A DNA stretch of 64,000 nt, taken from assembly GCF_039652555.1 (NCBI RefSeq), contig NZ_JBDJAF010000001.1:1116001-1180000 (forward strand), in the 5' to 3' direction. Positions 23,701 to 33,476 of this stretch are shown in pieces. A model generated the notes under the pieces. That model was not told the DNA's origin and did no database searches. It worked only from the letters and a program-made list of their open reading frames with translations. This DNA is from Parafrigoribacterium mesophilum. Lineage in GTDB: Bacteria > Actinomycetota > Actinomycetes > Actinomycetales > Microbacteriaceae. The position numbers and the translations under genes were made by a program. The number at the start of each line of letters is the position of its first letter. The first letter of the stretch is position 1.

Positions 23701-24559
23701 CGGGCACCTCCACGGGAGCATAGCTTTCTTCGACAGCCCATTTGGCGGACGGGTTGCCGGCCAGCGCATCAAGCACGGGATGTTCCAGGTCCGCCGCATC
23801 CGCCCGCATGGACGTGCCGACGTCGGCGAACGACGAGACCACCAGGCGCGGGGACACGTTGAACCACTCCAGGTGCATGGTGAGGCCGCGAAGCCGGTCG
23901 ATGACCGGGTTGGGTTTGAACGTGCCGTCCTGCTCGGCCAGCGCCGCGAACGCGTCGGCATCCAACCGGATGCGGAACTGTTCGTCCAACACGCGCGCGA
24001 GCTCAGGATTCAAGTAGGGATTGCCGAGCAGGCGCAACTCGAAGTCGCTGCCGTAGCGGCGGATCGCCAGGGGCCGCAACAGCACCGGAGCACAGTAGTC
24101 GGCGTTCTCGAACTGCCACTGCGCCATCCCGATGCCCAGATGGATGGAGTCGATTCCGCGCACGGTGGCCAGTTCCAGACCTTTCGCGGCAATCTCGCTG
24201 GCAGCCAGCTTCGCGGTGCGAAGTGCGAGGTCGTCCCGGATCAAACTGGACAACAACGTCGTTCTTCCGGTGATGAACGTCGCGAGTCCGCCGGGGTGGG
24301 TGACACCCAGCTCGATCCTGGTGCGCGGACCATCTTCGAAGTGCAGAAGCGGCGATCGACCGCCAACCGCAGCCAGCTCGGTACGCCACTGCTGCCAGGT
24401 CGGCTCGGCGACGTTGATGGCCGCGTAGTTGGGATCCCCCAGACTCAATGCAAAAGGAGCCGTAACCTGGCGCGCCGGCTCATTCAACTCCGAGCGCGCG
24501 GGCTCGTGCAGATCCTCGGACAGGTCTGGGTCATCATGTCTTCTATCAGCACGCCACAC
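20798..24559 (-). CDS. SF1 helicase-like protein with degenerate Walker motifs and C-terminal MTES_1575-type nuclease-like domain
   Basis: A 1253-residue protein. Residues about 30-300 form an N-terminal domain like the DUF4011-type region before SF1 helicases. The P-loop reads KTLPGTGGTQTIV, where G329 replaces the essential lysine of GTGKT. The Walker B region reads FDTVILVDAGAISL, with A849 in place of glutamate, and motif III is FGDPVTQTPSTF. A long helical insertion lies between. A helicase-2 region follows (SYRAGGEDLAELVN, TTIERSVAQSRDRVIFSIGFG). Residues about 1145-1235 resemble the REase/MTES_1575 Vsr-like fold (LESRGLRVALGHRGKL, LTIETDMVLHEM, LLRRLGWHYLRV). GTG 24559 is used, with AAGG upstream; the start is uncertain. 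ATP hydrolysis is doubtful. Confidence 0.8.
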   Translation of the reverse strand: MWRADRRHDDPDLSEDLHEPARSELNEPARQVTAPFALSLGDPNYAAINVAEPTWQQWRTELAAVGGRSPLLHFEDGPRTRIELGVTHPGGLATFITGRTTLLSSLIRDDLALRTAKLAASEIAAKGLELATVRGIDSIHLGIGMAQWQFENADYCAPVLLRPLAIRRYGSDFELRLLGNPYLNPELARVLDEQFRIRLDADAFAALAEQDGTFKPNPVIDRLRGLTMHLEWFNVSPRLVVSSFADVGTSMRADAADLEHPVLDALAGNPSAKWAVEESYAPVEVPACDQRAPELDTLLLDADAEQENVVAQINAGNSLVVKTLPGTGGTQTIVNAIGALVAANKRVLVVGPRRSSLTGIAQRLGDVGLAGIAVSPGSLRRDLIRSISRNEKAKPPKLAEVDDALVRLRKVLLDYRVAIARRDPGFGVSVLDCVAELSRLALLPNPPATSARLERSSVVMLSQDRHRAADAMLKAAALGEFRYGPGDSPWYGANFDSSEQAVRAHGIAKQLHHTELPRLLERAGELIDGTRMRPFESIAELGVYLRLLTDIRDTLDKFLPVVFDRSLSDLILATASRKDSAEMSGSNRRRLRRLAGEYVRPGVHVTDLHGALVDIQQRVLWQRFVAAGVTPEVPTGIADVQVAHQQVSQDLAALDEPLDGVGILARLPIPDLQQRLEGLAADSDVLQNLQERAQLRSMLRDLGLEILLADLASRHVPEEQVAAELELAWWRSALESLLESDRALLGANTSVLDRLEADFKLVDEAHAAGSAGLLGWQLAENWKISLVDWPDEAAALKRILRAPKLSTAELQAAAPHLSRTVAPVWLASPYEVHTITDTLRFDTVILVDAGAISLAESVGAIRRGKQTVAFGDPVTQTPSTFEIAISGREDAGDRATTSLDEVHADSVLARLGTLLPTLALTRSYRAGGEDLAELVNRRFYAGKIESFPWAGSFLGHGSIRLDYVEDGFGMPDEESGAVESVDAEVDRVVELVLDHASRRPHESLMVITATEFHAVRVEQAVLAALATRPLLHDFILGDRAEPFTVTTIERSVAQSRDRVIFSIGFGRTPHGRVLSDFGALGKPGGERLLAVAMTCARRAMVIVTCFTPDDLDEDRMHHGALALAGILGDVTARTRAEAVPDDSDPMLVDLARRLESRGLRVALGHRGKLGLVTSFWGKCLTIETDMVLHEMSLRESLRLRPDLLRRLGWHYLRVHAFELFSDPDAVADRVVDLLGARKDPATEPIPVAPGVPS

Positions 24560-24642
24560 ATGGCAACCTTAAGCGGGCACACCCCCAATTCCAGGGAGGC
24601 GTGGCGGGTTTCGCCCAGACTGCGCACCGTAAGATACCGGCC

Positions 24643-25962
24643 ATGACTCGTGATCTTTCGAGCATTGCGCAGGCAACGCAGGCCGTCGACTGGGTACGGG
24701 CCGCCTCGATCGCCACGGTGACGGCGATCGTGCTCTTCGCAGCGCTGGTCGCCATCGGCTTCACGTTGCTGCTCGTACGTCGACGGCGGGGCGCAGCCGG
24801 CGGCGGCGACCTTGACCGGCAGCAAGAAGCCAACATCCTGCTCGTGCGTGTCGACGACTCCATCAAGTCCAGCGAGGACGAACTCGGTTTCGCCATCGCC
24901 CAGTTCGGCGAGGAGAAGACCAAGGGCTTCGCGGCGGCGATCGCCGCGGCGCAGCAGCAGTTGACTGAGGCGTTCGCGTTGCAGCAGCGGCTGGATGACT
25001 CCACACCGGACACCGCGACGCAGAAGAAGGAGTGGAACGCCAGAATCATCCAGCTGTGCCGGAGCGCTCAGTCGAGTCTGGCGGCGCAGCAGGAGCAATT
25101 CGACCGGATGCGTCGCCTTGAGAAGAACGCACCGACCGACCTCGCCACCGTGCGCGACTCGATCGCTGCCCTGCGCACGCGACTCTCGGCGGCAGATCAA
25201 ACGGCGGCAACCCTGCACGCGAAGTATGCGACATCCGCTATCGCAACCGTCGCCGAGAACCTCGACGACGCCCGCCAGCACCTCACCGGGGCGGCAGCGG
25301 CGGCGAATGCGGCTGCCGCACGCCTCGCCGCGCAGAAAGGCGCTGCGGCCGCGGATGCGATCCGTGATGCCGAAGACGACGTGCTGCGCGCGGAGCACTT
25401 GCTCGATGCCATTGATTCGGCGGCGACGACACTGGGCACCGCCGCCGACGCGGTCACGGAATTGGTTGCCTCGACCCGGGCGAACGCGCAGGAGGCCCGC
25501 GCCACTCGGGATGCACCCGCCGACGCCGACGCCGCCGAGGCCGTGGGCCGCGCGCTCACGCTCGTCGATCAGGTTCTCGGGGAGATTTCCGCACCCCGGC
25601 AGCGCACCGATCCGGTCGCCGACCTGAACCGGCTTCGGGAGGCCAACGCGGCGCTCGATTCGGCGATGGCCAGTGCCCGCAACCAGCAGCGCCGGCTGGA
25701 CGGTGCGCGCACTGCGCTCACTGGCGCATTGGTTGCCGCGCGCAGCCAGATTTCCACGGCGTCGGATTTCATCGACACTCGGCGAGGTGCAATCGGATCG
25801 GAGGCTCGCACCCGGCTGGCCGAGGCGCGTCGCCTGCTCACCTTGGCCGAGACCGAGGCGGACCCGGTGACGGCGTTGGACACGGCGCGCCGGTCGGCGA
25901 CCTACTCGCGTGATGCCGACGCCCTCGCGCGCTACGACGTCCTGGGCCACCCGCTCGGGTAG
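24643..25962 (+). CDS. TPM-family-like membrane protein lacking the TPM domain
   Basis: A protein of about 439 residues. One membrane helix (about residues 17-45 from ATG 24643) ends in LLLVRRRRG and is followed by a long helical, coiled-coil-rich cytoplasmic part (DRQQEANILLVRVDDSIKSS, LGFAIAQFGEEKTKGF, FALQQRLDDSTPDT, QLCRSAQSSLAAQQEQFDRM). This matches the C-terminal half of actinobacterial TPM-domain proteins (YgcG-like), in which an exported TPM domain precedes the helix. Here that domain and the signal peptide are absent. A GTG at 24601 would add 14 residues; it has GGGAGG only one base away. The alternative is a naturally short family member. Confidence 0.75.
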   Translation: MTRDLSSIAQATQAVDWVRAASIATVTAIVLFAALVAIGFTLLLVRRRRGAAGGGDLDRQQEANILLVRVDDSIKSSEDELGFAIAQFGEEKTKGFAAAIAAAQQQLTEAFALQQRLDDSTPDTATQKKEWNARIIQLCRSAQSSLAAQQEQFDRMRRLEKNAPTDLATVRDSIAALRTRLSAADQTAATLHAKYATSAIATVAENLDDARQHLTGAAAAANAAAARLAAQKGAAAADAIRDAEDDVLRAEHLLDAIDSAATTLGTAADAVTELVASTRANAQEARATRDAPADADAAEAVGRALTLVDQVLGEISAPRQRTDPVADLNRLREANAALDSAMASARNQQRRLDGARTALTGALVAARSQISTASDFIDTRRGAIGSEARTRLAEARRLLTLAETEADPVTALDTARRSATYSRDADALARYDVLGHPLG

Positions 25963-25995
25963 TGGGTGCGCCAGCGCGAGCATTTCGACGCCGCG

Positions 25996-26688
25996 TCAGC
26001 GCGGCGGGCGTTCCCTACGGTGCCGCAGGCTCAAGAGCATCCGCGGCTTGGGGATGCGAAATTCCAGGCCGGTGGGCAGAATCCAGCCGTAGCGCCGGGC
26101 GAGCAACGACAGCAGGGCGCCGGTGAGGATGGCGACGGCGGAGCCGATGGCCTGGTACCCGAGCAGGCTCAGCACCACCATTTCGACGCTGGCGACCAGC
26201 GCGCTCGTCGCGTAGAGGGTGTTCCCGCCGAAAATCGTCGGCACCTTCAGCAGCATGATGTCCCGCACCATCCCGCCGCCGACCGCGGTGATCACTCCGA
26301 GCATCACGGCCGGCAGCCACCACAACCCGGCATCGAGGGTCTTCTGCGCGCCGGCGGCCGCCCAGCACCCCACCGCGAGCGCATCCAGCAACACCAGCGA
26401 ACGGCGCGACAGCGTACCCCTGAGCGGGATGAAGAACGCCACCGCTCCGCCGGCGAACGCGCAGATCAGGTAGGCCGGATCGGTGAGGGCGACCGGGGTA
26501 CCGTGTTGCAGCAGAGTGTCCCTGATCATGCCGCCGCCCAGCCCGGACATGATGGCCAGGATCAAGAAGCCGACAATGTCCAAACGGGCCGACCGGGCAG
26601 CGATCCCACCGAGGATCGCGTTGGCGAGCACCCCGGCGAGGTCGACGAAGCGGATGATTTCCGTCAGCGAATCGGCGCTCAGCGTCAC
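25996..26688 (-). CDS. Trimeric intracellular cation (TRIC) channel family protein (UPF0126/YadS)
   Basis: A 230-residue membrane protein made of two similar halves of about 90 residues. Each carries the family signature: GLGGGMIRD at 49-57 and AVGGGMVRD at 135-143, at the kinked pore helices. Seven hydrophobic helices are visible. The bacterial and archaeal homologues form potassium-permeable trimeric channels; the direction of flow here is unknown. The C-terminus is basic (RHRRERPPR). It is convergent with the TPM-like gene (33-bp gap). Confidence 0.92.
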   Translation of the reverse strand: MTLSADSLTEIIRFVDLAGVLANAILGGIAARSARLDIVGFLILAIMSGLGGGMIRDTLLQHGTPVALTDPAYLICAFAGGAVAFFIPLRGTLSRRSLVLLDALAVGCWAAAGAQKTLDAGLWWLPAVMLGVITAVGGGMVRDIMLLKVPTIFGGNTLYATSALVASVEMVVLSLLGYQAIGSAVAILTGALLSLLARRYGWILPTGLEFRIPKPRMLLSLRHRRERPPR

Positions 26689-26780
26689 GAAAGTTCCTCT
26701 CCCTCCTTTACCACACGCGGCGGGGCGTTATGCAGCCAGCTTTCAGAGACCATCAAGGTTCCCGTTCTAGCGTGAATTAG

Positions 26781-28019
26781 ATGTCAACCCCAGACGTCCT
26801 TTCTCGCTCACATGCTAGCGGTCGCCTTACCGCTCTCGATGGGCTGCGCGGAGTGGCGGCTTTGGTCGTTCTGTTGCATCACACCTTCCTCCTGAATCCG
26901 CAGTTTCCGGGCAGCCCACCCGGTGAGAACTACACCGGCGGCACACTGTTCTCGTGGATGAGCTTCAGCCCGCTCAAAATCTTCACCGCCGGCACCGAGT
27001 CGGTCATCGTGTTCTTTGTGCTGAGCGGACTCGTGGTGTCGATCCCGGCGCTCAAGCACGGTTTCGACTGGTTCGCCTACTTCCCGCGCCGTGTCGCCCG
27101 CCTGATGCTTCCGGTCGTCGGCTCGGTGCTGATTGCCGCCGCGTTCGTCGCCGCGATCCCGCAGAACAGCACGCAAGATCCCGGAACGTGGCTGTCCCGC
27201 TCCAGCACACCCGCGTTCTCGTGGGAGCACATCCTCAGTGCCATGGACCTCTTCGGCGGCGACGCCCAGATCAACAACCCGTTGTGGTCACTGCGCTGGG
27301 AAATCGTCTTCTCGTTGCTCCTACCGGTCTTCGTGATTCTCGCCGCGTTGGTGAAACGCTGGTGGTACGCCGGCATCGCGTCAGCCGTGATGCTGACCTG
27401 GGCCGGCATCTCCACCGGCGCGGATTCGCTGAGCTACCTGCCAGCGTTCTTCGTCGGCGCGATGATCGCCGTCGGGATGGACGGGGTGCGCAGATTCGCG
27501 GATGCGATCAACCGCCGTTCCGCGCACCATCTCATCTGGCTCGGGATCACGCTGGGCGGCGCGATGCTGCTTATCGCCTCCTGGCTCACCGGCCCGTTGC
27601 CTGAGGAGGCCACCGGCATCACCCATGCCCTGAAGGCCCTGGCACCTCTCGCGGCCGCGATCATCGTGGTGGCGTGCATCGGTTGGACCGCGCTGGACCG
27701 GGTGCTGTCGTGGACCCCGGTGCAGTTCGCCGGCAAGGTCTCGTTCAGCCTGTACCTCACCCACGTGCCGATCTTGATCTTCAGCAGTTACCTCTTCGCC
27801 GACGCGCCGCTGTTCGTAGCCCAGATTTTCGGTGTCAGTCTCGCCCTGGCCGTGTCGGTGGCGTTCTGGTGGATTCTCGAATCCCGCAGCCACGAGTGGT
27901 CGAAGCGTATCGGGGCTCGAGCCACTGTCGGGTACGCCACGGTGGCCAACGCGACACGACAACAGCGCGAACGTCGTGAGCGCGCGGACGAGGCGGTAGG
28001 ACTCCGTCGACAGGGGTAA
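26781..28019 (+). CDS. Acyltransferase family 3 (OafA/YrhL-like)
   Basis: A 412-residue integral membrane acyltransferase of about ten helices. The N-terminal motif LTALDGLRGVAALVVLLHHT contains the conserved LDGLRG and the active-site-type histidine H-H. It continues with VIVFFVLSGLVVSIPALK, FPRRVARLMLPVVGSV and WSLRWEIVFSLLLPV, and then the VSFSLYLTHVPILIF segment typical of the family. Members move acetyl or other acyl groups onto exported glycans, lipids or peptides. The short tail is Arg/Glu-rich. The kinase gene begins 9 bp after its stop, so co-transcription is likely. Confidence 0.9.
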   Translation: MSTPDVLSRSHASGRLTALDGLRGVAALVVLLHHTFLLNPQFPGSPPGENYTGGTLFSWMSFSPLKIFTAGTESVIVFFVLSGLVVSIPALKHGFDWFAYFPRRVARLMLPVVGSVLIAAAFVAAIPQNSTQDPGTWLSRSSTPAFSWEHILSAMDLFGGDAQINNPLWSLRWEIVFSLLLPVFVILAALVKRWWYAGIASAVMLTWAGISTGADSLSYLPAFFVGAMIAVGMDGVRRFADAINRRSAHHLIWLGITLGGAMLLIASWLTGPLPEEATGITHALKALAPLAAAIIVVACIGWTALDRVLSWTPVQFAGKVSFSLYLTHVPILIFSSYLFADAPLFVAQIFGVSLALAVSVAFWWILESRSHEWSKRIGARATVGYATVANATRQQRERRERADEAVGLRRQG

Positions 28020-28028
28020 ACAGGTCAT

Positions 28029-29240
28029 ATGCCTGTGGACAAGATCGCCGGGACCCCCTTCCCCGCTGAGCCGACCCTCAACACGATAAGCATCACAGAC
28101 GACACGATGAGCGCCGTTGACGACACCATCGGCAGCGTGGTCAACGGTCGATACAAAGTCAGCAGTCTGATCGGCCGAGGCGGGATGGCTTCTGTCTATC
28201 GGGCACAGGACCTGGAGTTGCCGCGGGAAGTCGCGCTCAAACTGATGCCGCCAGGTTCTGCCAACCTCGAGGAGGTGCTGCGGCAGCGCAACGAGATCGC
28301 CACTCTCGCATCACTGAACCATCCCGCCCTCGTGACACTGCTCGACGCCGGTACGGAGAAGCTGCCAGCCGGCGAACGAACGTTCCTCGTCATGGAGTTC
28401 GTGGATGGGCCCAACCTGCGGCAACTGTTGGCGCGGCCACTGCCGCGCGACCAGATCGCGTACATCGCCGCCGACATCGCCGAGGCGCTGCACTACATGC
28501 ACGGCCTTGGCATCGTGCACCGCGACCTGAAACCAGCGAACATCCTGCTCGCATCCTGTGACCTGCCCGAACGTTCATATCGGGCGAAACTGGCCGACCT
28601 GGGGATTGCCAGGCTGATCGATTCCGGCCACCTCACCTCCACCGGCGTCATCGTCGGCAGCGCGAACTACCTCAGCCCGGAACAAGCCAGCGGCGGCGCC
28701 GTGGGGCCGGCATCGGATGTCTACTCCCTCGGCCTTGTCCTCGTGGAGGCACTCACCGGTCGTAAAGCGTTCCCTGGCACCGGCATGGAGACGATCGCCG
28801 CTCGACTCAGCGCTCCGCCACCCGTTCCGACCTCGGTCGGCAGCGGCTGGGCAAGGTTGCTGACGGCGATGACGGCACTTGATCCCGACCAGCGGCCACT
28901 CCCCATCGACGTGGCGCAGACCGCCCGTGAATTGGTCAGCGCCGGCTCCATCGCTGGCCAGACGGAGCCGGTCACCACCGAGGAGCTCCCTGACACGTCG
29001 GTGCTACCCTCCGCCACAGCCACGTCGCCACCGCCGGCCCCGCAGCGCTTAGAACGCTCGGGCCGGCGGCGTGCCACGCTGATGGCGGCCGCCGGGATCA
29101 TCACCATGGGATTAGCGGCCGGGGTGATGTCGTGGGCGACCGCCGCGGCACCGCAGCCCAGCCCCACAGTGTCGTATCCAACCGTGTCCGGATCGCTCGG
29201 TGTGCACCTGAAGGAACTGCAGAGGAACGTGATTCCATGA
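28029..29240 (+). CDS. Serine/threonine protein kinase, membrane-anchored
   Basis: A 403-residue Hanks-type kinase. The glycine loop is LIGRGGMASVYRAQD, the ATP lysine is K71 in VALKLM, the catalytic loop is HRDLKPAN (D166), and the magnesium loop is DLG (190-192) rather than DFG. The activation segment is SANYLSPEQA. A Pro/Thr-rich juxtamembrane part leads to one helix (LMAAAGIITMGLAAGVMSWA) and a short extracellular end, with no PASTA repeats. Residues 1-26 may be an artefact, since ATG 28107 starts just before the kinase domain. It overlaps the lipoprotein gene by four bases, so the lipoprotein may sense or respond to the same signal. Confidence 0.92.
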   Translation: MPVDKIAGTPFPAEPTLNTISITDDTMSAVDDTIGSVVNGRYKVSSLIGRGGMASVYRAQDLELPREVALKLMPPGSANLEEVLRQRNEIATLASLNHPALVTLLDAGTEKLPAGERTFLVMEFVDGPNLRQLLARPLPRDQIAYIAADIAEALHYMHGLGIVHRDLKPANILLASCDLPERSYRAKLADLGIARLIDSGHLTSTGVIVGSANYLSPEQASGGAVGPASDVYSLGLVLVEALTGRKAFPGTGMETIAARLSAPPPVPTSVGSGWARLLTAMTALDPDQRPLPIDVAQTARELVSAGSIAGQTEPVTTEELPDTSVLPSATATSPPPAPQRLERSGRRRATLMAAAGIITMGLAAGVMSWATAAAPQPSPTVSYPTVSGSLGVHLKELQRNVIP

Positions 29241-29692
29241 CCGGCCGGCTGATGCTTCGGACCCTGGCCATCGGCGCCGTGGCGCTGGGGCTGTTGAGCG
29301 GATGCGCCACGGATTCCCCAGACATGACCGTCGCCGCCGGAAAGCAGCTCCAGGCGGCCGTGGCGGCGGTGAGCCAAGCGGCCGCGGGTGGAGACATCGC
29401 CACTGCCATCACCAACCTCGACGCGCTTGAGCGACGGCTGAGAGAGGCAACCGCATCCGGGAACATCAGCGCCGACCGCAGCGCCAAGATCGATGCCTCG
29501 ATCTCGCTTGTGCGCGCCGACCTCACGGCCGCGCTGCCGCCGCCACCTCCGCCATCCCCGACTCCGACTCCGACCGTTACCGTGCAGATCCCGGCACCGG
29601 GCGGCAATACCGGTTCAGACAATTCAGACGACAACGGAAAGGACAAAGGCGGCGGCAAGGACGCGGGTCCCGGCGGCAAGGGCGGCAAGTAG
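29237..29692 (+). CDS. Lipoprotein with Pro-rich and Gly/Lys/Asp-rich tail
   Basis: A 151-residue lipoprotein. The signal ends in lipobox LLSGC, so the lipidated cysteine is about residue 23. The middle (about 30-95) is a helical domain with AAGKQLQAAVAAVSQAAAGG and LERRLREATASGN. The end is low-complexity: poly-proline (PPPPPPSPTPTPT), then Asp/Gly/Lys (DDNGKDKGGGKDAGPG). ATG 29237 overlaps the kinase stop (ATGA), so it is translationally coupled to the membrane kinase and may be its extracytoplasmic partner. No family is recognised. Confidence 0.85.
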   Translation: MTGRLMLRTLAIGAVALGLLSGCATDSPDMTVAAGKQLQAAVAAVSQAAAGGDIATAITNLDALERRLREATASGNISADRSAKIDASISLVRADLTAALPPPPPPSPTPTPTVTVQIPAPGGNTGSDNSDDNGKDKGGGKDAGPGGKGGK

Positions 29693-29724
29693 CGCTGCCG
29701 TCGCCAAGCGATATCATTTCGCGC

Positions 29725-30351
29725 TTATTCGATGCCCGCCATCGTTGCCAGCAAGATCGGTGTGACGATCGCGAGGAACACGACAATGAGAAAACCGGCG
29801 GTCAGTACGGGGTGACGCTCCCAGCGATCCAGATTGCGTCCGTACTGCCGCCGCAGCTGCCGCCATGACAGCTCCTCGTCGAGGTAGTGGACCGGCACTT
29901 CGTAGAAGCCCACAATCTGCGCCAGGTCGGCCGGATGCCACAATTGCCCGCGCAAGCGCAGCACCGTTCTCCCCGCGTGGTCGACGACGAAATACTGCCT
30001 GGAGAACCGATCGCTGTACGGGTCGCGCAATTTCACCACGATCACCGACGCTATGTCGCTCGCGGGCGTGAACACCAGCGGTCCAAGGTACTCCCGCTCG
30101 CGGATGCCGTCTTTTGCCAACAAGACCCCAGCCTTGTGCAGCCTCCCGGCCACCGCGGCGAACGCCACCATCAGAATCACGTGGGCCAACAGGAACGGCA
30201 CCCAGCGATTCTGCGGGATGGTCAACAAATACAACGCCGCGAAAACCGGGGTGCTGAAGGCGATCCAAATTCGCCAGGCATTCCGCCAAAGGTTCCCCTG
30301 CGGCCGATAGCGCTGCGACCAATCGCGCAGCTCAGCCGGTCGTCGGCTCAT
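29725..30351 (-). CDS. Hypothetical membrane protein
   Basis: A 208-residue protein. Two membrane helices at about 33-70 (IAFSTPVFAALYLLTIPQN and a second one) are followed by a soluble, PH-like beta-rich domain (about 78-170). A C-terminal helix follows (PVLTAGFLIVVFLAIVTPIL). The N-terminal part is basic and Trp-rich (RDWSQRYRPQGNLWRNAWRI). It resembles unnamed actinobacterial membrane proteins with a PH/YdbS-type fold, but I cannot assign a family. It lies downstream of the beta-alanine aminotransferase operon on the same strand (79-bp gap, GC-rich inverted repeat) and is convergent with the lipoprotein gene. Confidence 0.75.
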   Translation of the reverse strand: MSRRPAELRDWSQRYRPQGNLWRNAWRIWIAFSTPVFAALYLLTIPQNRWVPFLLAHVILMVAFAAVAGRLHKAGVLLAKDGIREREYLGPLVFTPASDIASVIVVKLRDPYSDRFSRQYFVVDHAGRTVLRLRGQLWHPADLAQIVGFYEVPVHYLDEELSWRQLRRQYGRNLDRWERHPVLTAGFLIVVFLAIVTPILLATMAGIE

Positions 30352-30430
30352 GCACTCTCCCCCTCGCCCCCGCCAACCCTATCGGTGAGGATTTCGGCGG
30401 GGCAATCCACGCGGGGCTAGAGAGGGCAGA

Positions 30431-31837
30431 CTACCTGACGTATCCGTCGGCGACGGTGAGCGCTGCCTCGATGATGGCGAGGCCGCGGCGCAGTTCGTCT
30501 TCGGTGATGACCAACGGCGGTGCAATGTGAAGGCCGTTGAAGTGGACGAACGGCCACAATCCGGCCGACTTGCACGCAGCGGTCACGTCCGACATGGGCT
30601 TCGCATCGGCTCCGGTCGCATTGAACGGCACCAGCGGCTCACGCGTTTCCCGGTTTCGTACCAGTTCCAACGCCCAGAACAGTCCCCGGCCGCGAATGTT
30701 GCCGATCGATGGATGCCGGGCAGCCCAGGTAGCCAATTCCGGCTCGATGACCCGTTCGCCGAGGTCACGGACGCGTTCCAGGACGCCGTCCCGCTCGAAG
30801 ACCTCGAAGGTGGCCACGCCTGCGGCACACGCGAGCGGGTGCCCGGAGTAGGTCAGTCCTCCTGGGAAGACCACGTCATCGAAGTGGCCGGCGATCTTCG
30901 CGGAAATGACCACACCGCCAAGGGGAACATAACCGGAATTGACCCCCTTGGCGAAGGTGATCAAATCGGGGACCACGTCGAATGCGTTGACCGAAAACCA
31001 CTCGCCGATTCGGCCGAAACCGACCATCACCTCATCGGCGATGTACACGATGTCGTACTTATCGCACAGTTCCCGTACTCCGGCCAGGTAGCCGGGCGGT
31101 GGAACCAGGACCCCGTTGGTCCCCACGATGGTTTCGATGATGATCGCCGCGATGGTGCTGGCCCCCTCGAGCACGATGACCTGCTCGAGGTGTTCCAATG
31201 CGCGCTGCGATTCTTCCGCCTCGGTGCTGGAGTGGAACGCAGACCGGTACAGATACGGTCCGAAGAAGTGCGCCACCGAGCCGTCGCTCGGTTCGTTCGC
31301 CCAGCGACGCGGGTCGCCGGTCAGGGAGATCGCGGTGGAGGTTGCCCCGTGATAGCTGCGGTACATGGCCAGCACCTTGCGTCGCCCGGTGACCTGGCGA
31401 GCCATCCGTACGGCATTTTCGTTGGCATCCGCGCCGCCGTTGGTGAAGAACACCTTGTTCAGGTCGCCCGGAGCCACGCCGGCGATCCGACGGGCCAACT
31501 CTCCACGGACATCGTTCGCAATTCCTGGCTGGATCGCACAGAGGCGACCGGCTTGGGCCTGGATGGCGGCAATAAGGTCCGGATGCTGATGTCCGAGGTT
31601 CAGATTGACCAACTGCGATGAGAAGTCAAGGTAGGGCTTGCCTTGATAATCCCAGAATGTCGAACCGTGTCCGGCGGCAATCGGTAGCGGGTCGATCTTT
31701 GCCTGGGCGCTCCACGAATGAAACACATGCGCGCGGTCATCGCTTCGCACCTGTTGTTCGGCGACTTGATCGCCGAACGCATGCACGGCACCATGTCGGT
31801 CGGTGTAGCTTGCCAGGTCTGTCGCTTGGATGGTCAT
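30431..31837 (-). CDS. Class III omega-aminotransferase, probably beta-alanine (beta-aminoisobutyrate) aminotransferase
   Basis: A 468-residue fold-type I PLP enzyme. The PLP lysine is K297 in ITFAKGVNSGY and the aspartate that binds the pyridine nitrogen is D268 in YIADEVMVGFGR. Other class III blocks are TNGGADANENAVRMAR, YRSYHGATS and LTYSGHPLACAAG. In this locus it should move the amino group of beta-alanine or beta-aminoisobutyrate to pyruvate or 2-oxoglutarate, giving (methyl)malonate semialdehyde for the next enzyme. AAGGA is well placed before ATG 31837, nine bases after the mmsA stop, so both are one operon. Confidence 0.9.
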   Translation of the reverse strand: MTIQATDLASYTDRHGAVHAFGDQVAEQQVRSDDRAHVFHSWSAQAKIDPLPIAAGHGSTFWDYQGKPYLDFSSQLVNLNLGHQHPDLIAAIQAQAGRLCAIQPGIANDVRGELARRIAGVAPGDLNKVFFTNGGADANENAVRMARQVTGRRKVLAMYRSYHGATSTAISLTGDPRRWANEPSDGSVAHFFGPYLYRSAFHSSTEAEESQRALEHLEQVIVLEGASTIAAIIIETIVGTNGVLVPPPGYLAGVRELCDKYDIVYIADEVMVGFGRIGEWFSVNAFDVVPDLITFAKGVNSGYVPLGGVVISAKIAGHFDDVVFPGGLTYSGHPLACAAGVATFEVFERDGVLERVRDLGERVIEPELATWAARHPSIGNIRGRGLFWALELVRNRETREPLVPFNATGADAKPMSDVTAACKSAGLWPFVHFNGLHIAPPLVITEDELRRGLAIIEAALTVADGYVR

Positions 31838-31846
31838 GTGCGTTCC

Positions 31847-33331
<1,485 letters not shown>

Positions 33332-33442
33332 CGTCATTCCTTCTGTCGATATCTGCGGAATGAACCGGCGCGTCATCACGCCGCGTCCATCGTACTGCTG
33401 ACACATTCGGACACTCTGACTGGGTGCGCGAGTATCGTTACA

Positions 33443-33457
33443 CTGCAATGGTTGCAG
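33443..33457. promoter_or_regulatory. Palindrome before pucR (possible operator)
   Basis: CTGCAA-TGG-TTGCAG is an inverted repeat with perfect 6-bp arms, 20 bp before the pucR start codon and in the divergent pucR/mmsA promoter region. It could be an autoregulatory site. No second copy was found upstream of the other pyrimidine genes. Confidence 0.35.
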
Positions 33458-33476
33458 AAGAATAAAGGAGACTCGA

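Noticed and set aside
22628..24646. A 672-codon open frame on the plus strand
   Set aside because: It mirrors the helicase-like gene on the minus strand; the product is a low-complexity Arg/Gly/Val-rich translation with no domain, as expected in high-GC DNA.
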